From Zoroaster sp. YZ-2022 (lineage: Eukaryota; Echinodermata; Asteroidea; Forcipulatida; Zoroasteridae), in contig CM055837.1 of assembly GCA_029582265.1 (NCBI GenBank), positions 2,775,148 to 2,839,147 of the forward strand: DNA of 64,000 nt, given 5' to 3'. The translations under genes and the position numbers were made by a program. Shown here in pieces: positions 24,201 through 35,300 of this stretch (positions are counted from its first letter, which is position 1; the number at the start of each line of letters is the position of its first letter). The notes under the pieces are model-generated. The model worked only from the letters and a program-made list of their open reading frames with translations, was not told where the DNA came from and made no database searches.

Positions 24201-26345
24201 CATAATTGCTTCATCCTTCGGATGGGACATAAAGCTGTAGGTCCCATGTGTTAAGTAATGCACGTAAAAGAACCCAGGGGCCGATTTCACAAAGAGCTAA
24301 GATTGATCTTAACTGTGTATCAATCTTAATTGCTTAGCAAAGTGTGATGTCACAATACAAATCACTATGGTAATACTAACAACTCATCTTAAGATGAATC
24401 TTAGTGCTTTGTGAAATCGAGCCCAGGACACTTATCGAGAAAGAGAAGGGGCTCGCCCCAGTGTTTCTGGAATGGTAGTAAAATGCGCCGAACAGGGGTA
24501 ATAATGTTCATGCGCCATGAGCGTCAAACTTGGCGGATACCGGCGCAATATAAGTGTCCATCATTTTTACTATTAGTAGAGTACTGTTTCATGAGTATTA
24601 GAGTATAAGTACTGAAAAAGGTACTTAAGTATGAGTACTTAAGTACTCCAAGAAGACTTGCATAGTACTTTATCATGAGTACCAGTATGAGTACAGAAAA
24701 ATGTACTTGCGTATGAGTAGACAACAAACCTTTGTGAGTGGTGACGAGCTGAGCACGCTGCTCCATCAATTTACGTTCTGTCATTTGCTGGATCTCGGCA
24801 AGGTGGTTGACGATCTCAAACACCGTGCCATCAAGCAGCGACAGGGATATGCCTGACAGCATGCTGTATGGTAGGCGCTGCTGGTAATTCCTTTATGAAG
24901 AAAAGAGAAGTACAAGAGTTGGGTTGGTAAAGAACATGTTTTTATACATATCTCTTGATTCTGGTTGAGAATGGAATGAATTTACATACATTTTACCAAA
25001 GGGGATTACACTGGCTTTAAACGGTCATAAAAATAGATGGTGAAGAACAAAACAGTCAAATCCCGTCAGCTGGTTTACAATATTCTTTAGTTAACCCTCC
25101 TACTGTTTGACCATTTGAAACCATTCAAAATTTCCACTTACAAAATGCCCATTGGTTTTGTACACACATGGTGATACCATTTGAACAGTGTTGGTAGCAA
25201 GCTTTACTACCATTCAAATCCATTCAAATGCATAGAGGGTTCATTAATTCACCACTTAGAAGTATCCAAACAAGGTTTTGTATTAGCTGTACCACCATTT
25301 GGAAAGATCCAAACAAGGTTTTTTATTAGCTGACCTACCATTCAAAACCATTTGTGGGAATCAATACTGTACACAGTTATTTCACCAATATCATCACGAT
25401 CCACAGGGCATGGAATCGGAGTACTAGTTTTAGATTAACTAAAAATAATACCCCTTAGATAAGGTCATATTACCGTTGCTGCTGCATAAATGAACCAGTA
25501 AATTTCAGTCAGTGTTCTTCATAAGCTAGGACACTGATTCCATGCCCTGTTAAAACTGTGTTCTGATTGTGACGATACTGTCCCTCGTGACCTTGACAAT
25601 TTGACCCCAAATGCTGGAGAGTTACTTCCTGAGGTCACTTTACTCAAACACATATTGATAATATTGATTATTTTTGTGAAAACAACGGAACACTGTAAAA
25701 TATTTTTTTTAGTTTTTATACAAAAAGTTGCTGGAGGATACATTTTTCTAAATTCAACATTCAACCAAAAAAAAGTGTCCGGTTTCTGGTCTCCGCACGC
25801 GTCACCTCAGACCTGTGCGTCAGCAATTTAAAAAATTTTTTTGTGTGTGCTATGAAACGATTTCCAATTGCAGCCAAAATTACTGGATCGATTGGAATTC
25901 TGCAGTACTGTGCTTTAAACGATCGGGGTATAAACGTTTGCCCGATTTGTGAGGCCTCTCTTAGCCACCATACTTTGTATACGGGAAATTTGGTCCCCGC
26001 GTATACAATGTATCACGCATTTCCCTGTTGGCCAAAAAAAAAGAAAAAAAAAAAGATGGCCGGAAAAAAAAAGCACGTCACAGCACCAATTTTGAAGCCG
26101 ATCGATAACCAGAAACTGCAGACGTTTTTTTGGCCTAACAATTCCTGTTTTTTCTAAGATGAAAGGACTTCAGACAAAATAATTTTTGCGACTGGCAGTA
26201 GGTGCGACTAGGCCCTAGCAGCTTTTCTTTGTACTCACATCGGCAGTTCTCTACATAGTCTCTGTATCTCCATCAACAATGCATACTGCCGTTTCTGGTT
26301 TTCATACTTCATAGCATCATTACCCTCTACTCCATATGTGGACAT
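21296..26345 (-). CDS. DGCR6: DGCR6 family protein (200 aa, 4 coding exons)
   Basis: The coding exons are 26239-26345, 24730-24890, 23524-23630 and 21296-21523. All introns are GT-AG and the frame is kept (603 nt). The protein matches the DGCR6/DGCR6L and Drosophila gonadal (gdl) family: an N-terminal block with Q-L-L/M-E-I-Q and E-L-P, then [10 protein letters not shown] followed by a predicted coiled coil (I-Q-Q-M-T-E-R-K-L). The C-terminal signature is [17 protein letters not shown], then [12 protein letters not shown]. Vertebrate DGCR6 is about 220 aa, so this copy is full length. The start ATG at 26343-26345 is preceded by a good acceptor (TTTCATCAG), so a non-coding first exon probably lies upstream. 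The family is implicated in development and receptor trafficking in vertebrates, but the biochemical role is poorly defined. The gene is divergent to importin alpha. Its introns contain a TTAA MITE, a THAP element, a SINE and other repeats. Confidence 0.95.
21690..21912. mobile_element. TTAA fold-back MITE, copy 7 (left end decayed)
   Basis: The right end GACAGTGTCCCTTTAA is intact, but the left end (ATGGGCAATATTGTTAC) has lost the TTAA and several bases. Lies in the last intron of DGCR6. Confidence 0.8.
22000..22130 (-). mobile_element. CAGGCCTCGATCTT family fragment, copy A
   Basis: The sequence GAGAGGGCTTGGCCACTTCG through GATCGAGGCCTG is the inverse of the element at 30258-30384. In DGCR6 intron 3. 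Confidence 0.6.
22151..23267. mobile_element. 1.1-kb TTAA element with THAP remnant (Kolobok-like)
   Basis: Identical 12-bp inverted ends AGGCACCTGGCA sit directly inside TTAA at 22147-22150 and 23268-23271. A second internal inverted pair, GACGTCATTCGAGG at about 22326 and its complement at about 23101, lies deeper. The minus strand carries a broken THAP zinc finger (22796-22983). TTAA target duplications plus a THAP domain are features described for Kolobok transposons, so that assignment is favoured over piggyBac. It sits in the last intron of DGCR6 and is too short to encode a full transposase. Confidence 0.8.
22796..22983 (-). pseudogene. THAP-domain zinc finger remnant of a transposase
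   Basis: From an ATG at 22981-22983 the minus strand reads [11 protein letters not shown], then S-L-H-L-F-P and R-R-L-W. This is the C2CH THAP pattern (Cys-x4-Cys, H-x-F-P, Trp). The next family block, S-A-L-C-S-D, lies in another frame at about 22845-22825, so a frameshift has broken the domain before the final His-Phe. Only the DNA-binding part remains; no catalytic domain is visible. Confidence 0.7.
24088..24570 (+). mobile_element. tRNA-derived SINE variant interrupted by a 149-bp element
   Basis: The tRNA-like head has GTGGCCTAGCGATCTAGTG and the B box GGGTTTGAATCCCGGCC. The body carries CTTAACCATAATTGCTTC and then a distinct GGATGGGACATAAAGCTGTA segment. The body is split at 24274/24426 by a GATTTCACAAAGAGC element and resumes as CAGGACACTTATCGAG. 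In DGCR6 intron 2. Confidence 0.75.
24275..24425. mobile_element. GATTTCACAAAGAGC element, copy A (young)
   Basis: Ends AGGGGCCGATTTCAC and GTGAAATCGAGCCC are inverted. The interior has GCTAAGATTGATCTTAAC and its near-inverse. The copy at 50485-50636 differs by about one base, so both inserted recently. Confidence 0.8.
24573..24716. repeat. GAGTAC-type minisatellite
   Basis: Irregular iterations of TATGAGTACTTAAGTACTCC and ATGAGTACAGAAAAATGTAC. Ends 14 bp from the donor of DGCR6 exon 2. Related to the array at 19629. Confidence 0.75.
25095..25385. mobile_element. CCCTCCTAC-ended TTAA element, right side lost
   Basis: Starts TTAA-CCCTCCTACTGTTTGACC and is the inverse of much of 15058-15353. 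It stops abruptly at TTATTTCACC, where a MITE body begins. Confidence 0.75.
25386..25585. mobile_element. TTAA fold-back MITE, copy 8 (both ends truncated)
   Basis: Begins AATATCATCACGATCCACAG without TTAAAGGG and ends GACGATACTGTCCCT without TTAA. Fused directly to the CCCTCC element on its left. Confidence 0.8.
25762..26138. mobile_element. AAAAAGTSTCCGGTTTCTGG family element, copy 2
   Basis: The left end AAAAAAAGTGTCCGGTTTCTGG is mirrored by a right end reading CCAGAAACTGCAGACGTTTTTTTGGCC. The interior (GATTTGTGAGGCCTCTCTTAG, TACTTTGTATACGGGAAATT; each part shared) matches 31081 and 51851 in inverse orientation. In DGCR6 intron 1. Confidence 0.75.
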
Positions 26346-27612
26346 GCTGATGAAATTATTATGAGTAGATATCTGCATACAACATTAAGGTTTTCAATTT
26401 TATATGTTGACATTTTTAATCTTACTTTAGTCTGGGCAAATACAGTGAATAGGGCTATTTGAACATTTGGAAAACATGTGCTTTTTCAATATTTTACAAG
26501 AAAACTAATCGTTAGTAACAAAACTAATTTCCTCTGCAATTTTGTGCACCACATAAGGGAGTACCGTTAAACAATCGTGACAATACCAAAATGGAATGAA
26601 TGCCTATATATTTTCTACAAAAAACAATAACCTTTTACAAATAAACTTCACTTATAAATTATAATGGTAGAAAATATATAACTGAGGTTGCACAAGCTTA
26701 TTTTAACTCAATAGACACTGTCTTTTTAGAACATTTTGGTATTTTATTTGTGAACAATTTATTGGATGGCAGCCATTTTGTCGTCTGCTTCACTTCTGTC
26801 TAAATCATTTTGTGGATAGTATTCTTTCCCACGCAAAATGTTCCTCTTGAACAAGACATTAATTCTGAAGATACTGACGGGTGGTACCTGTTATGCACTA
26901 TTCTTTCGTGTAACTGTTAACTGTTAGCGTTAAATTTTATTGTGTTTAATCCCAAATTGGTACCGACCACGCCGACACAAAAGTTATTTAGCCGTTTACA
27001 AATTAAAAGAACAAGCACTGCGGCCTGTCTGTGGCTGTGCCGGGTGCAAGTCACAAAAGGCAGACCATTGGCATTGTTACTTGTTATTTATTAGTGGGAC
27101 TTTGCATCAATAAACTTTGAGTTTGACAGTAAACCACATCTTTTTAATTTTTACTTGAATAAACCATGGAGGTATTTATACCTCCATGAATAAACTAATA
27201 TATTTAAAAAGGTATACAATGAATCAACAGATAAGGTGCATGTATTGTAAAGATTATAAAGGATACGTCAAAGTGCTAAAAACTGTCAACGTTAGGCTTT
27301 TCTATTCAGTTCGTTCCGCTTCGGTGAGTCATGTCGGTGCACTTTGTTGACCATCGGCGACGAAGCTACGCAAAATACGAGATCTCGTCGTGAATTTCGA
27401 GATCTTTTGAACAGTTTCTAAAACCCATTATTTCTTGATAATTTGAATAAATGTCGTGAATGAAGATATAACGTAAATATAATCTTAAATTAACAAAATA
27501 TAACACAAATATCATCTGATATGTATTTTATTCATTAAGGCAAGGATTTATTAGAATTCATTAAATTAAATATCGTGTTAACCAAAGTGTTTTGAAACCG
27601 TTTGTTGAACAG
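26346..27612. promoter_or_regulatory. Intergenic space between divergent DGCR6 and importin alpha
   Basis: No coding sequence was found. A GCAGCCATTTTGTCG motif at about 26768 (YY1-like CCAT core) and a CpG-containing patch at 27300-27420 are candidates for the DGCR6 start region. This is weak evidence based on motif and composition only. Confidence 0.25.
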
Positions 27613-27702
27613 CCAATCACGTTCAATGTAGGTGGCCTTTAAACTTCCCGCATGTTTCAAAGCATTTTAAACCCATTTCACTGCAAGTCGCTGTCCGTGG
27701 AG
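27613..27702 (+). promoter_or_regulatory. Putative importin alpha promoter and non-coding first exon
   Basis: A CCAAT box (27613-27617), a TTCCCGC E2F-like site (27645-27651) and TTCAAA (27656-27661, the inverse of the CHR core TTTGAA) fall within 50 bp. They are followed by a GAG-GTAGGT splice donor after 27702. CCAAT plus E2F/CHR spacing is typical of G2/M-regulated promoters, and mammalian KPNA2 is cell-cycle regulated. Position and function are inferred; the first coding exon lies 1.6 kb downstream behind a candidate acceptor at 29321-29322. Confidence 0.4.
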
Positions 27703-28215
27703 GTAGGTAGCTGAAATTTTGTCTGAAATTTTTTAAAGAATCGAGAAATTATTTAGCTTAATTTTGTTCAATATGTGAATATTATTATTATGTTGAAGAG
27801 TGTTTAGTATATTAGTAAATTTTGACTGCTAATTAAGAGTATAAAGAGATGATTTTGCATTAATTTTTTTTAGAATTGTTGAAAGTTTGGATCCCCATTT
27901 TATGAGACTCCATTGTCATTGAGATTGTTCATTTTGTTATGTCGGAGAGGAGATGGGGGGTATGTGGTTAAGACATTCCTCCGTATCATTGGTCATAACC
28001 TAACGTTAGGACCTAGGAAATTCAGGCATGCAAATTTTCAGCCGATTTCCTCTTTTTTAATTATTTAAGTAGCCTATTCCAACAGTTAGTGCCATAATAC
28101 TTAAGGCATAGAAAACTAAAACACTCACTGCACAAAGTTTTTTGTGCCTAGCCATTCCTTTTTTTTTTGCATGTAGGATTTAAGGCTTTGCATGGTGGAG
28201 ATACTTGAGTTGGGT

Positions 28216-28675
28216 AGAATGTCGTATTCGACTGCCACTTCTTCTCATTCAATATAACCAATAATGTAATCTTACCTACCCAGTAACTTAGGTGGAGAAC
28301 ATATATGGATGATGATGGACATATACTTCAAATTATTCCAGGATATTTATTTCATGAAAAAAAAAGGCATTTTTGGTATACGATTACTTCTTCGGTCATG
28401 TCGGTCTGATCTTGTCAACTCTCCCGTTAGTTGGTCACTAACAGTCATTGTACATGCGCAGTGGCAACTAGGATATAATAGGATCCTTTTATTTTCTGAA
28501 GGGGAGGAATTTGTTAGAAGGGAAATGAAGTCCGAAAACCAGCATAAGTGTATTTTAAAGATAATTTTCACTTTCTGTACCCCCAAAAATCGATTGAATC
28601 GTTTTTTAAGTGGTTAGTGGTTGCAAAAAAAAGAAAAGAAAACCTTTAAAAAGTGGTGGTTGGATACGACATTCT
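28216..28675. mobile_element. AGAATGTCGTAT TIR element, copy 1 (460 bp)
   Basis: Ends AGAATGTCGTATTCGACTGC and the inverse of AGAATGTCGTATCCAACCAC are terminal inverted repeats. The interior has CATGAAATAAATATCCTG-like sequence, GCATGCGCAGTGGCAACTA-like sequence and ACTTTCTGTACCCCCAAAAA. Same family as 41905-42345 and 63617-64000, in the opposite orientation. Non-coding. Confidence 0.85.
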
Positions 28676-29340
28676 TTCCCTCGAGTTCTTTCGGGTGACA
28701 CCATGTAATGATCTCTTCTCTCTTTTTTGGAAATTACAAATGTATGCCTGGAAATTAGATTACTGTATGCACAAAAACTTAATTTTAACTTTTAACCAAA
28801 AATACAATATTTTTACAGACTCGGTTGTAACTGTTAATTTTAAATAACAGTTAGGCCTACTTTAAGTTAGTTTACTGAGAGAACTGTAAAGACTAAAGGT
28901 CACATTGTTTTTTACTGTAATTGTAATGCTTCATATTTATAATAATTTTAACGTTAGGCCAAATAAAAGAGAAAGTACAACATTGGTATTTTACCTGATT
29001 ATCAAAATAACAAATAATTTCCTAAAAACTTAGTTGCTGTAAAGTTGGTACACTTAGCAATCACCCTGAAAAATTATTCTAACGTTAAGTTTCATTTGTT
29101 ACTAAACAAATTACTAAACTTAATTGTAAAACATAAAAATATAAATAAAAAAACATTTGAAATTATTATTAATGATGAATTCAACTTATTAACCTTGATA
29201 GAAATCAACTGATAACAAATACCTAGAGATTTCCTTACCAACCGACCACTGTTATCAACAAGTTGTTGCACTACGAGCAGAGACCAACAGTTACCCATTC
29301 AAGCATTGCCTGTGTCGGCCAGACGAACTTCTCTCACACC

Positions 29341-32300
29341 ATGCCTGGCATGGAGAACAACCGTCTGTCTTCTTTCAAGAACAAAGGTCGCGATTGTGCC
29401 GTAAGTATGTTGAGATTGGGAAACGGTTTCTGGAAAGGGAAAATATTTCTGAGGATTTTTCAAGAAACTAGTAATTACAATCTTTTCTTGAATTTCATTT
29501 GTGCCAAAAGAACATTTTTAAAAAACAGGTTAAATCAAACATTTTAAAGTAAATGTTTTCTCAAAGACCACCTGTAACGGCAAACTTTTATCTTATTTGG
29601 ATATTTTGTTTAAATTAAATAAATCAGGAAATGCGCAGAAGAAGACAAGATGTTTCCGTTGAGCTGCGCAAGGCAAAGAAGGACGACCACCTTCTCAAAC
29701 GACGCAACATCTGTCTAGAGGAAGATGCACCATTACCCCTGCAGGAACAGAAACAGGTTGGTTGTCAAACTCGCACTTTGACAAGGGTCATGGGCAGATC
29801 CAGGGTAGCTTAAAAGAGGGGTAACATGACAAAAACCATGAACACAGATGGCATATTCCCCCAGCCCCTTTTTGATCTCCCCCTTTCAGAATGCCTGGGG
29901 TGAAAACTTGAGAAATCTCCATCTTTAAAATCGTGGTCTTGTGATCACATCGTATAAATTGATCTCTCGTTATCCCTTCTTATATTGACACGGCAGATTA
30001 TTGCCATGACTGTCGAAGAGATTGTTGCAGCAGTGAACTCCACCGATCCCATCAAGCAATTCCAGGCCGTCCAGGCGGCTCGTAAGATGCTGTCCCGTGA
30101 GCGCCATCCTCCCATCAACTCCATCATCAAGGCAAACCTCATCCCAAAGTTTGTTGTGTTTCTTAGCTATACTGACAAGTAAGTGCATTTCATTTTCCTG
30201 GAGGGACCACATGCATTGATGATTAACAACTAATATCACATCTCAGTTGAGTATATCAGGCCTCGATCTTAATCGCGGTCACCACAGCAACCCTCCAAAT
30301 TGGCCCTAATGTCCCTTTGGCTGGCCTTGAAATTTTGAGGCGGCCAAAGTGGCCATGCCCTCTCAATCCTTAAGGTCGTGGCCTGGCATATATTAAAATA
30401 ATAAAATATTTTTAGAGACATGACTGATGAAACAAGAACTGAACAAGTTCTTTTCTGTTACACACACACACCAGATGAAATTTATATTCAGACAGGTTGA
30501 ATGCACATAAAAAATTATGCTCTAGTACAAATCGGTACAAATACAATTTAATTTTTTAATTGAGATTATTTTCACTCAAAGAAACAAAATACTTTGTATG
30601 ACTTTTTTCATTGAATATACCCATTTTAAAGTTAAACAATGTTCTGTGTCTTTGATCTTTTGGCTTGGGGGGGGAAAAAAATCAAAATTGAAATTGTGTG
30701 TTATTTATCTCTAGTCCAAGCATTCAGTTTGAGGCTGCCTGGGCCCTCACCAACATCGCCTCGGGTACCCCAGATCAGACGCAGGCTGTTGTGAGTCAGA
30801 ATGCTATTCCTGCCTTCATCAAGCTTCTATCGTCCCCCCATGAGAATGTGACAGAACAGGCTGTCTGGGCTTTGGGAAACATTGCAGGTACATTGAAAAG
30901 TGACCTAATTGACCCACTTTTTATTCAAAAGATGGATACAATTTCTATTTTAAGCTGAATGTATGAGCTGTTTTTCAATTTTATTCTATATCTTTTGAAG
31001 ACCTAAATAAATATATTACAAGACGATGGAACTGCTTTAGATATTTTGTCAGTGAACAAAAAATGAGGGTTCATTTGCTTAGGCCAAAAAGAAGTCTCCT
31101 GTTTATGATCATAGGTCGTTTTTTTTTTTTTTTGCCAAAGAGATAATATACGTAATCCGTTACATGCGGGGACCAAATTTCACATATACAAAGTATGGTG
31201 GCCAAGAGAGGCCTCACAAATCAGGCAAATGTTCATACACTTTTGTGAAAAAGTCAGGGTTAAAACACAGCACAGCAGAACCGATCCAGCAATTTTGGCT
31301 GCAATTGGACATTGTTTCATGGACAAAAAATGCAGACATGCAGGTCTGAGGTGCGCAGACCAGACACTGGAGACTTTTTTTGGCCTTGGCAACTGAAAGT
31401 CTAAAAAAAAAAAAATTGACAATTTGTGTTTTGTTTCTTGACTAGGTGACGGACCTGTGTTGAGAGATGAGGTGATCAGACATGGAGTACTAAGCCCTCT
31501 GCTGCAGCTTATCACACCAAACACATCGGTAAACAACCATTTGAATTTTTTGTGGGAAATCTTAATTTGTGAATGATCTTCAATGGTTTCCAGAATCCAG
31601 ACAATGCCCTTCTTTATTCTAATTTAAACTTGTTTCATATTGCACCAGGCTCCCTACCTTCGTAACATTACTTGGACCCTGTCTAACCTGTGCCGCAACA
31701 AGAACCCACCACCACCCGAGGAGGTTGTGACCGGTATCCTCCCTGCCCTCGGCTCCCTCATCTTTAACTGCGACAAAGAGGTGTTGGCTGATGCCTGCTG
31801 GGCTCTCTCCTATCTTACAGACGGAACAAACCAAAGAATTGATGTGAGTACATACAAACATCAATTTACACTTCTCACGAATGCGATACTGAAGTGAATT
31901 TGATGAATTTATGAATATTGGTTTGCTTTTGCATGAAGTAACAGAAATCTACAATTACATTATAGTTTTGATTGGCTTTTTTTATTGATTTTCAGTGACT
32001 CATGTGTACATGTATATTTTTTTTCCAGCATGTGGTACGATCTGGTGTCGTCCCAAGACTTGTGAAGCTCCTTGGCTGTGAAGAAATCTCAGTAGTGGTA
32101 AGTTTTTTTTTTCCTGTCCTTTTACCACCATTTTTCCCAGGTAATAAAAACTCAGGATATCCATTTTAACTCCTTATGTTTTACAAATTTATGTATCTGA
32201 TTAGCTTTTCTGTCCGCAAATTTAGATTTTGTCCTTAAATTTTTTTTTATTTTGAGGTAAAAAGAACAATTAAATTTTCATTCTGTAAATTTCTTGTTTC

Positions 32301-35300
32301 TGTTGCAGACTCCCACTCTGCGTACCCTTGGAAATATTGTAACAGGAACTGACGAACAGACACAGGTGAGTTTTATTCTTGAATTCGCTTTTGTAGAATT
32401 GACTAAATAGTGACTAGTTATTATTTGAATGTTTTATGGATCCTAAATTTGGAAATGTAAAGCTTATGCTTTGAATGAATGTTTCTAATAAATTTATTGC
32501 AAATGCTTCATCTTAAAATACTAGATTGGTTCATGGTAACCATTGGGTTAGTGCCCACCTACAGGACTGCCATTAATGTTTGGCTGTACCATAAAAAAAA
32601 GTCATCGGGCAAGCTCGGTGGTCGAGAGGTTAAGACGTCTGCACTCGTAAGCAGGAGGTTGTGGGTTCGAATCACACCCGAGTCACCTGTGAATTTTTTT
32701 CACAGACACTTGGAAAGCACCGAGTATGCAGTGCTATACACACGTCGGTGTAGGGCAAAAATTAAAACAAAGTTGTCAAGTCTGGTGCTCATTCACAGTT
32801 CCTTGATCCAGAGATCCCTCGAGTGTGATAGGGTTGTTGTTCACTTACAAGATATGATTTACAAGTAAGAAAAACATTGCTTTGGTTACAATTACTAGCA
32901 TATCTTAGGTTCTCCTAACTCGAGTCTTTAACCATGTTCAACTTCTTTACAGGTGGTTGTTGAGAAGGGTGCCCTCCCCCTAATGGCTAGCCTCCTGCGT
33001 CACCCCAAGAACAACATCCAGAAGGAATCATGCTGGATGATCAGTAACATCACTGCTGGTAACGTCAATCAGATTGATGAGGTCGTCAAAGCGGGACTAG
33101 TTGGGCCCCTGGTCGATGTCATGCTGAAGGTAAATACAAAAATATAACTTCTGAAGTTCAGGTTATCTTTGTCAAATTCCCAAGAAACAAGATGATAATC
33201 GCAGAACTGATTCATTGACATATGCTTAAATGTTACTCCGTTTATTTTCATGGCAGATACTGAAAGAGAATTCATTAAAAAGTAGCATGACTGTAGAGAC
33301 TCATTAAAATTTACCTTTCGAAATTCACTCTATTTTTTTTTACTTTGAAGTTCACACTGTCCTTAGAGATTCACTCTTCTCATTGAAATTGACCTTTGAC
33401 CACAGGGTGACTTTAAGAGCCAGAAGGAAGCATGTTGGGCCGTGACCAACTTGACCTCGGGAGGCAGTGTGGAGCACATAGTCGCTGCCGTCCAGGCTGG
33501 ATGCATCAAGCCCCTATGTAATCTCCTGACCATCCAAGATGCAAAGATCATTCATGTTATTCTGGATGCAATCAATAACATTCTCTTGGTATGTAAAACG
33601 CTCATGGTAGGAAAAAAGGGGCACGAAAAGCCTTGTTCATATGCAAAAAGCAAAGTAAATTTCATTACATCAACCATTTGCTTTGAAGCTTGTAAGTTTA
33701 TTAGTGTTCAACTTGCCAGTCTCATTCCACGGAAAATTTGGCTTTTGACATCACAATTTGTTTCGCATAATTTGCCTTCTCATATAATCATAACCAGTCT
33801 TGTGTTTTGTAATGTAGTGTTGTTTTTATCTCATCTTAACCAGTTCGCGTCGGGAATAAAAAAGTTTTTCTGGGCCCCTGTGCGGGTCTCTTTTTCCCAC
33901 ACAAACACGTTAATGGAAGCTTCCACAGCGCGTGGCCACGTCTACCGAGCATGTCACTGTATGCTCGGCTCATTGCCACGTCAACCGAGCATGCATACAA
34001 ATATTCCGGAGTTTCCTATGGCGTGTTTAGACGCTCTCCGATCCGTGGTGCAAAAAAAAATTGCGTGTATACACGGCCTCTGACGCGAACTGGTTAAAGG
34101 GACAGTGTCGTCACGATCAACAGGGCATGGAATCGGAATGCTAGTTTTAGATTAAGTCAGTGATTGCCAGAACACTCCATGATAAGGGCATGTTAATGTT
34201 GTTGATGCATATTATAAGCCATTAATTTTCAGTCACTGTGTTAATCTTAAACTAGAACATCGATTCCATGCCCTGTCGAAAGTCTGCTCTGATCATGACG
34301 ATACTGCCCCTTTAACTGTTCAGCGCAACATTACTCATGTTTTATGTTTTTATTTTGTCCATCCAACTTTGAAGGGTTCAACTTATTCCGTTTATTTTTC
34401 TCTCTAGGCGGCAAAGAAGCTGGATCAGCTTGAGATAGTGTGCCTGATGATTGACGAGTGTGAGGGCACCGACAAACTTGAGAAACTACAGGAACACAAA
34501 CAGCAGAGTGTGTACGAAGCGGCCGTTGAGATCATTGAGAAATACTTCTCAGAACCGGTAAGTACTTATTATGCACAGGGATGTGATTGGTCTGTGGACA
34601 AAAAACCTGAAAATGTGCGAAGTATCGCGCTGCAGTCTTTCAAGTGTGTGATATGCACAGGAACGATCATTAATTTAGTCTCCACCGTTCTACTTCAACC
34701 TCATTCTCAACGTGGGCACTTATGACATTTAGTTTATGCGTTAAAACATCAAAGATGTAACGTACGTAAAAGAAACTCGGCACGCGAAACTCGATATGAA
34801 TAATTAGTATATTCTACCCCCCGATTTTCTCAATGGATTCACATAATTCATGTTGGTTGACTTTGCGGCCCCAAAAAAACAGAGAAATCGCATCCCTGTA
34901 TGCATTACATCAATCAGTTGTATCAACAGCCCCAAATATTTCAGGGAGGGGCAAGGTTGCAATGAGGGAGGAGGGGATGAATAAAAAGTCAAAAACAAAA
35001 GTAACCATAGACAGCTGATGTACATGAAAATGTTAACGATTAAGGACAGTTCCTTGCTCAGAAAACCAAAAATGTACTCATTTTATTGACATGTTGGTAG
35101 TGATTCAAATAACTAGGGCATTCTTGAAGGCATAGTGTGTAGGGGAGATGTCCATTAATCATATCATCATGATTCAAAGGGCATGGAATTGGAGTGCTAG
35201 ATTTAAATAACCACATGATGAGCCACTTATTTTCAGTCAATGCTTTCATCTTAAATTAATAATAATAATAATGTATAGATTTATATAGCGCACGTATCCA

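Noticed and set aside
32613..32686. Functional tRNA-Thr gene
   Set aside because: The anticodon arm has an extra base, no terminator follows, and a SINE-like body continues past it.
33442..34083. 213-codon open frame on the plus strand
   Set aside because: It begins inside importin alpha exon 10 and merely reads through the donor into an intron and a TTAA element; the exon ends at 33588.
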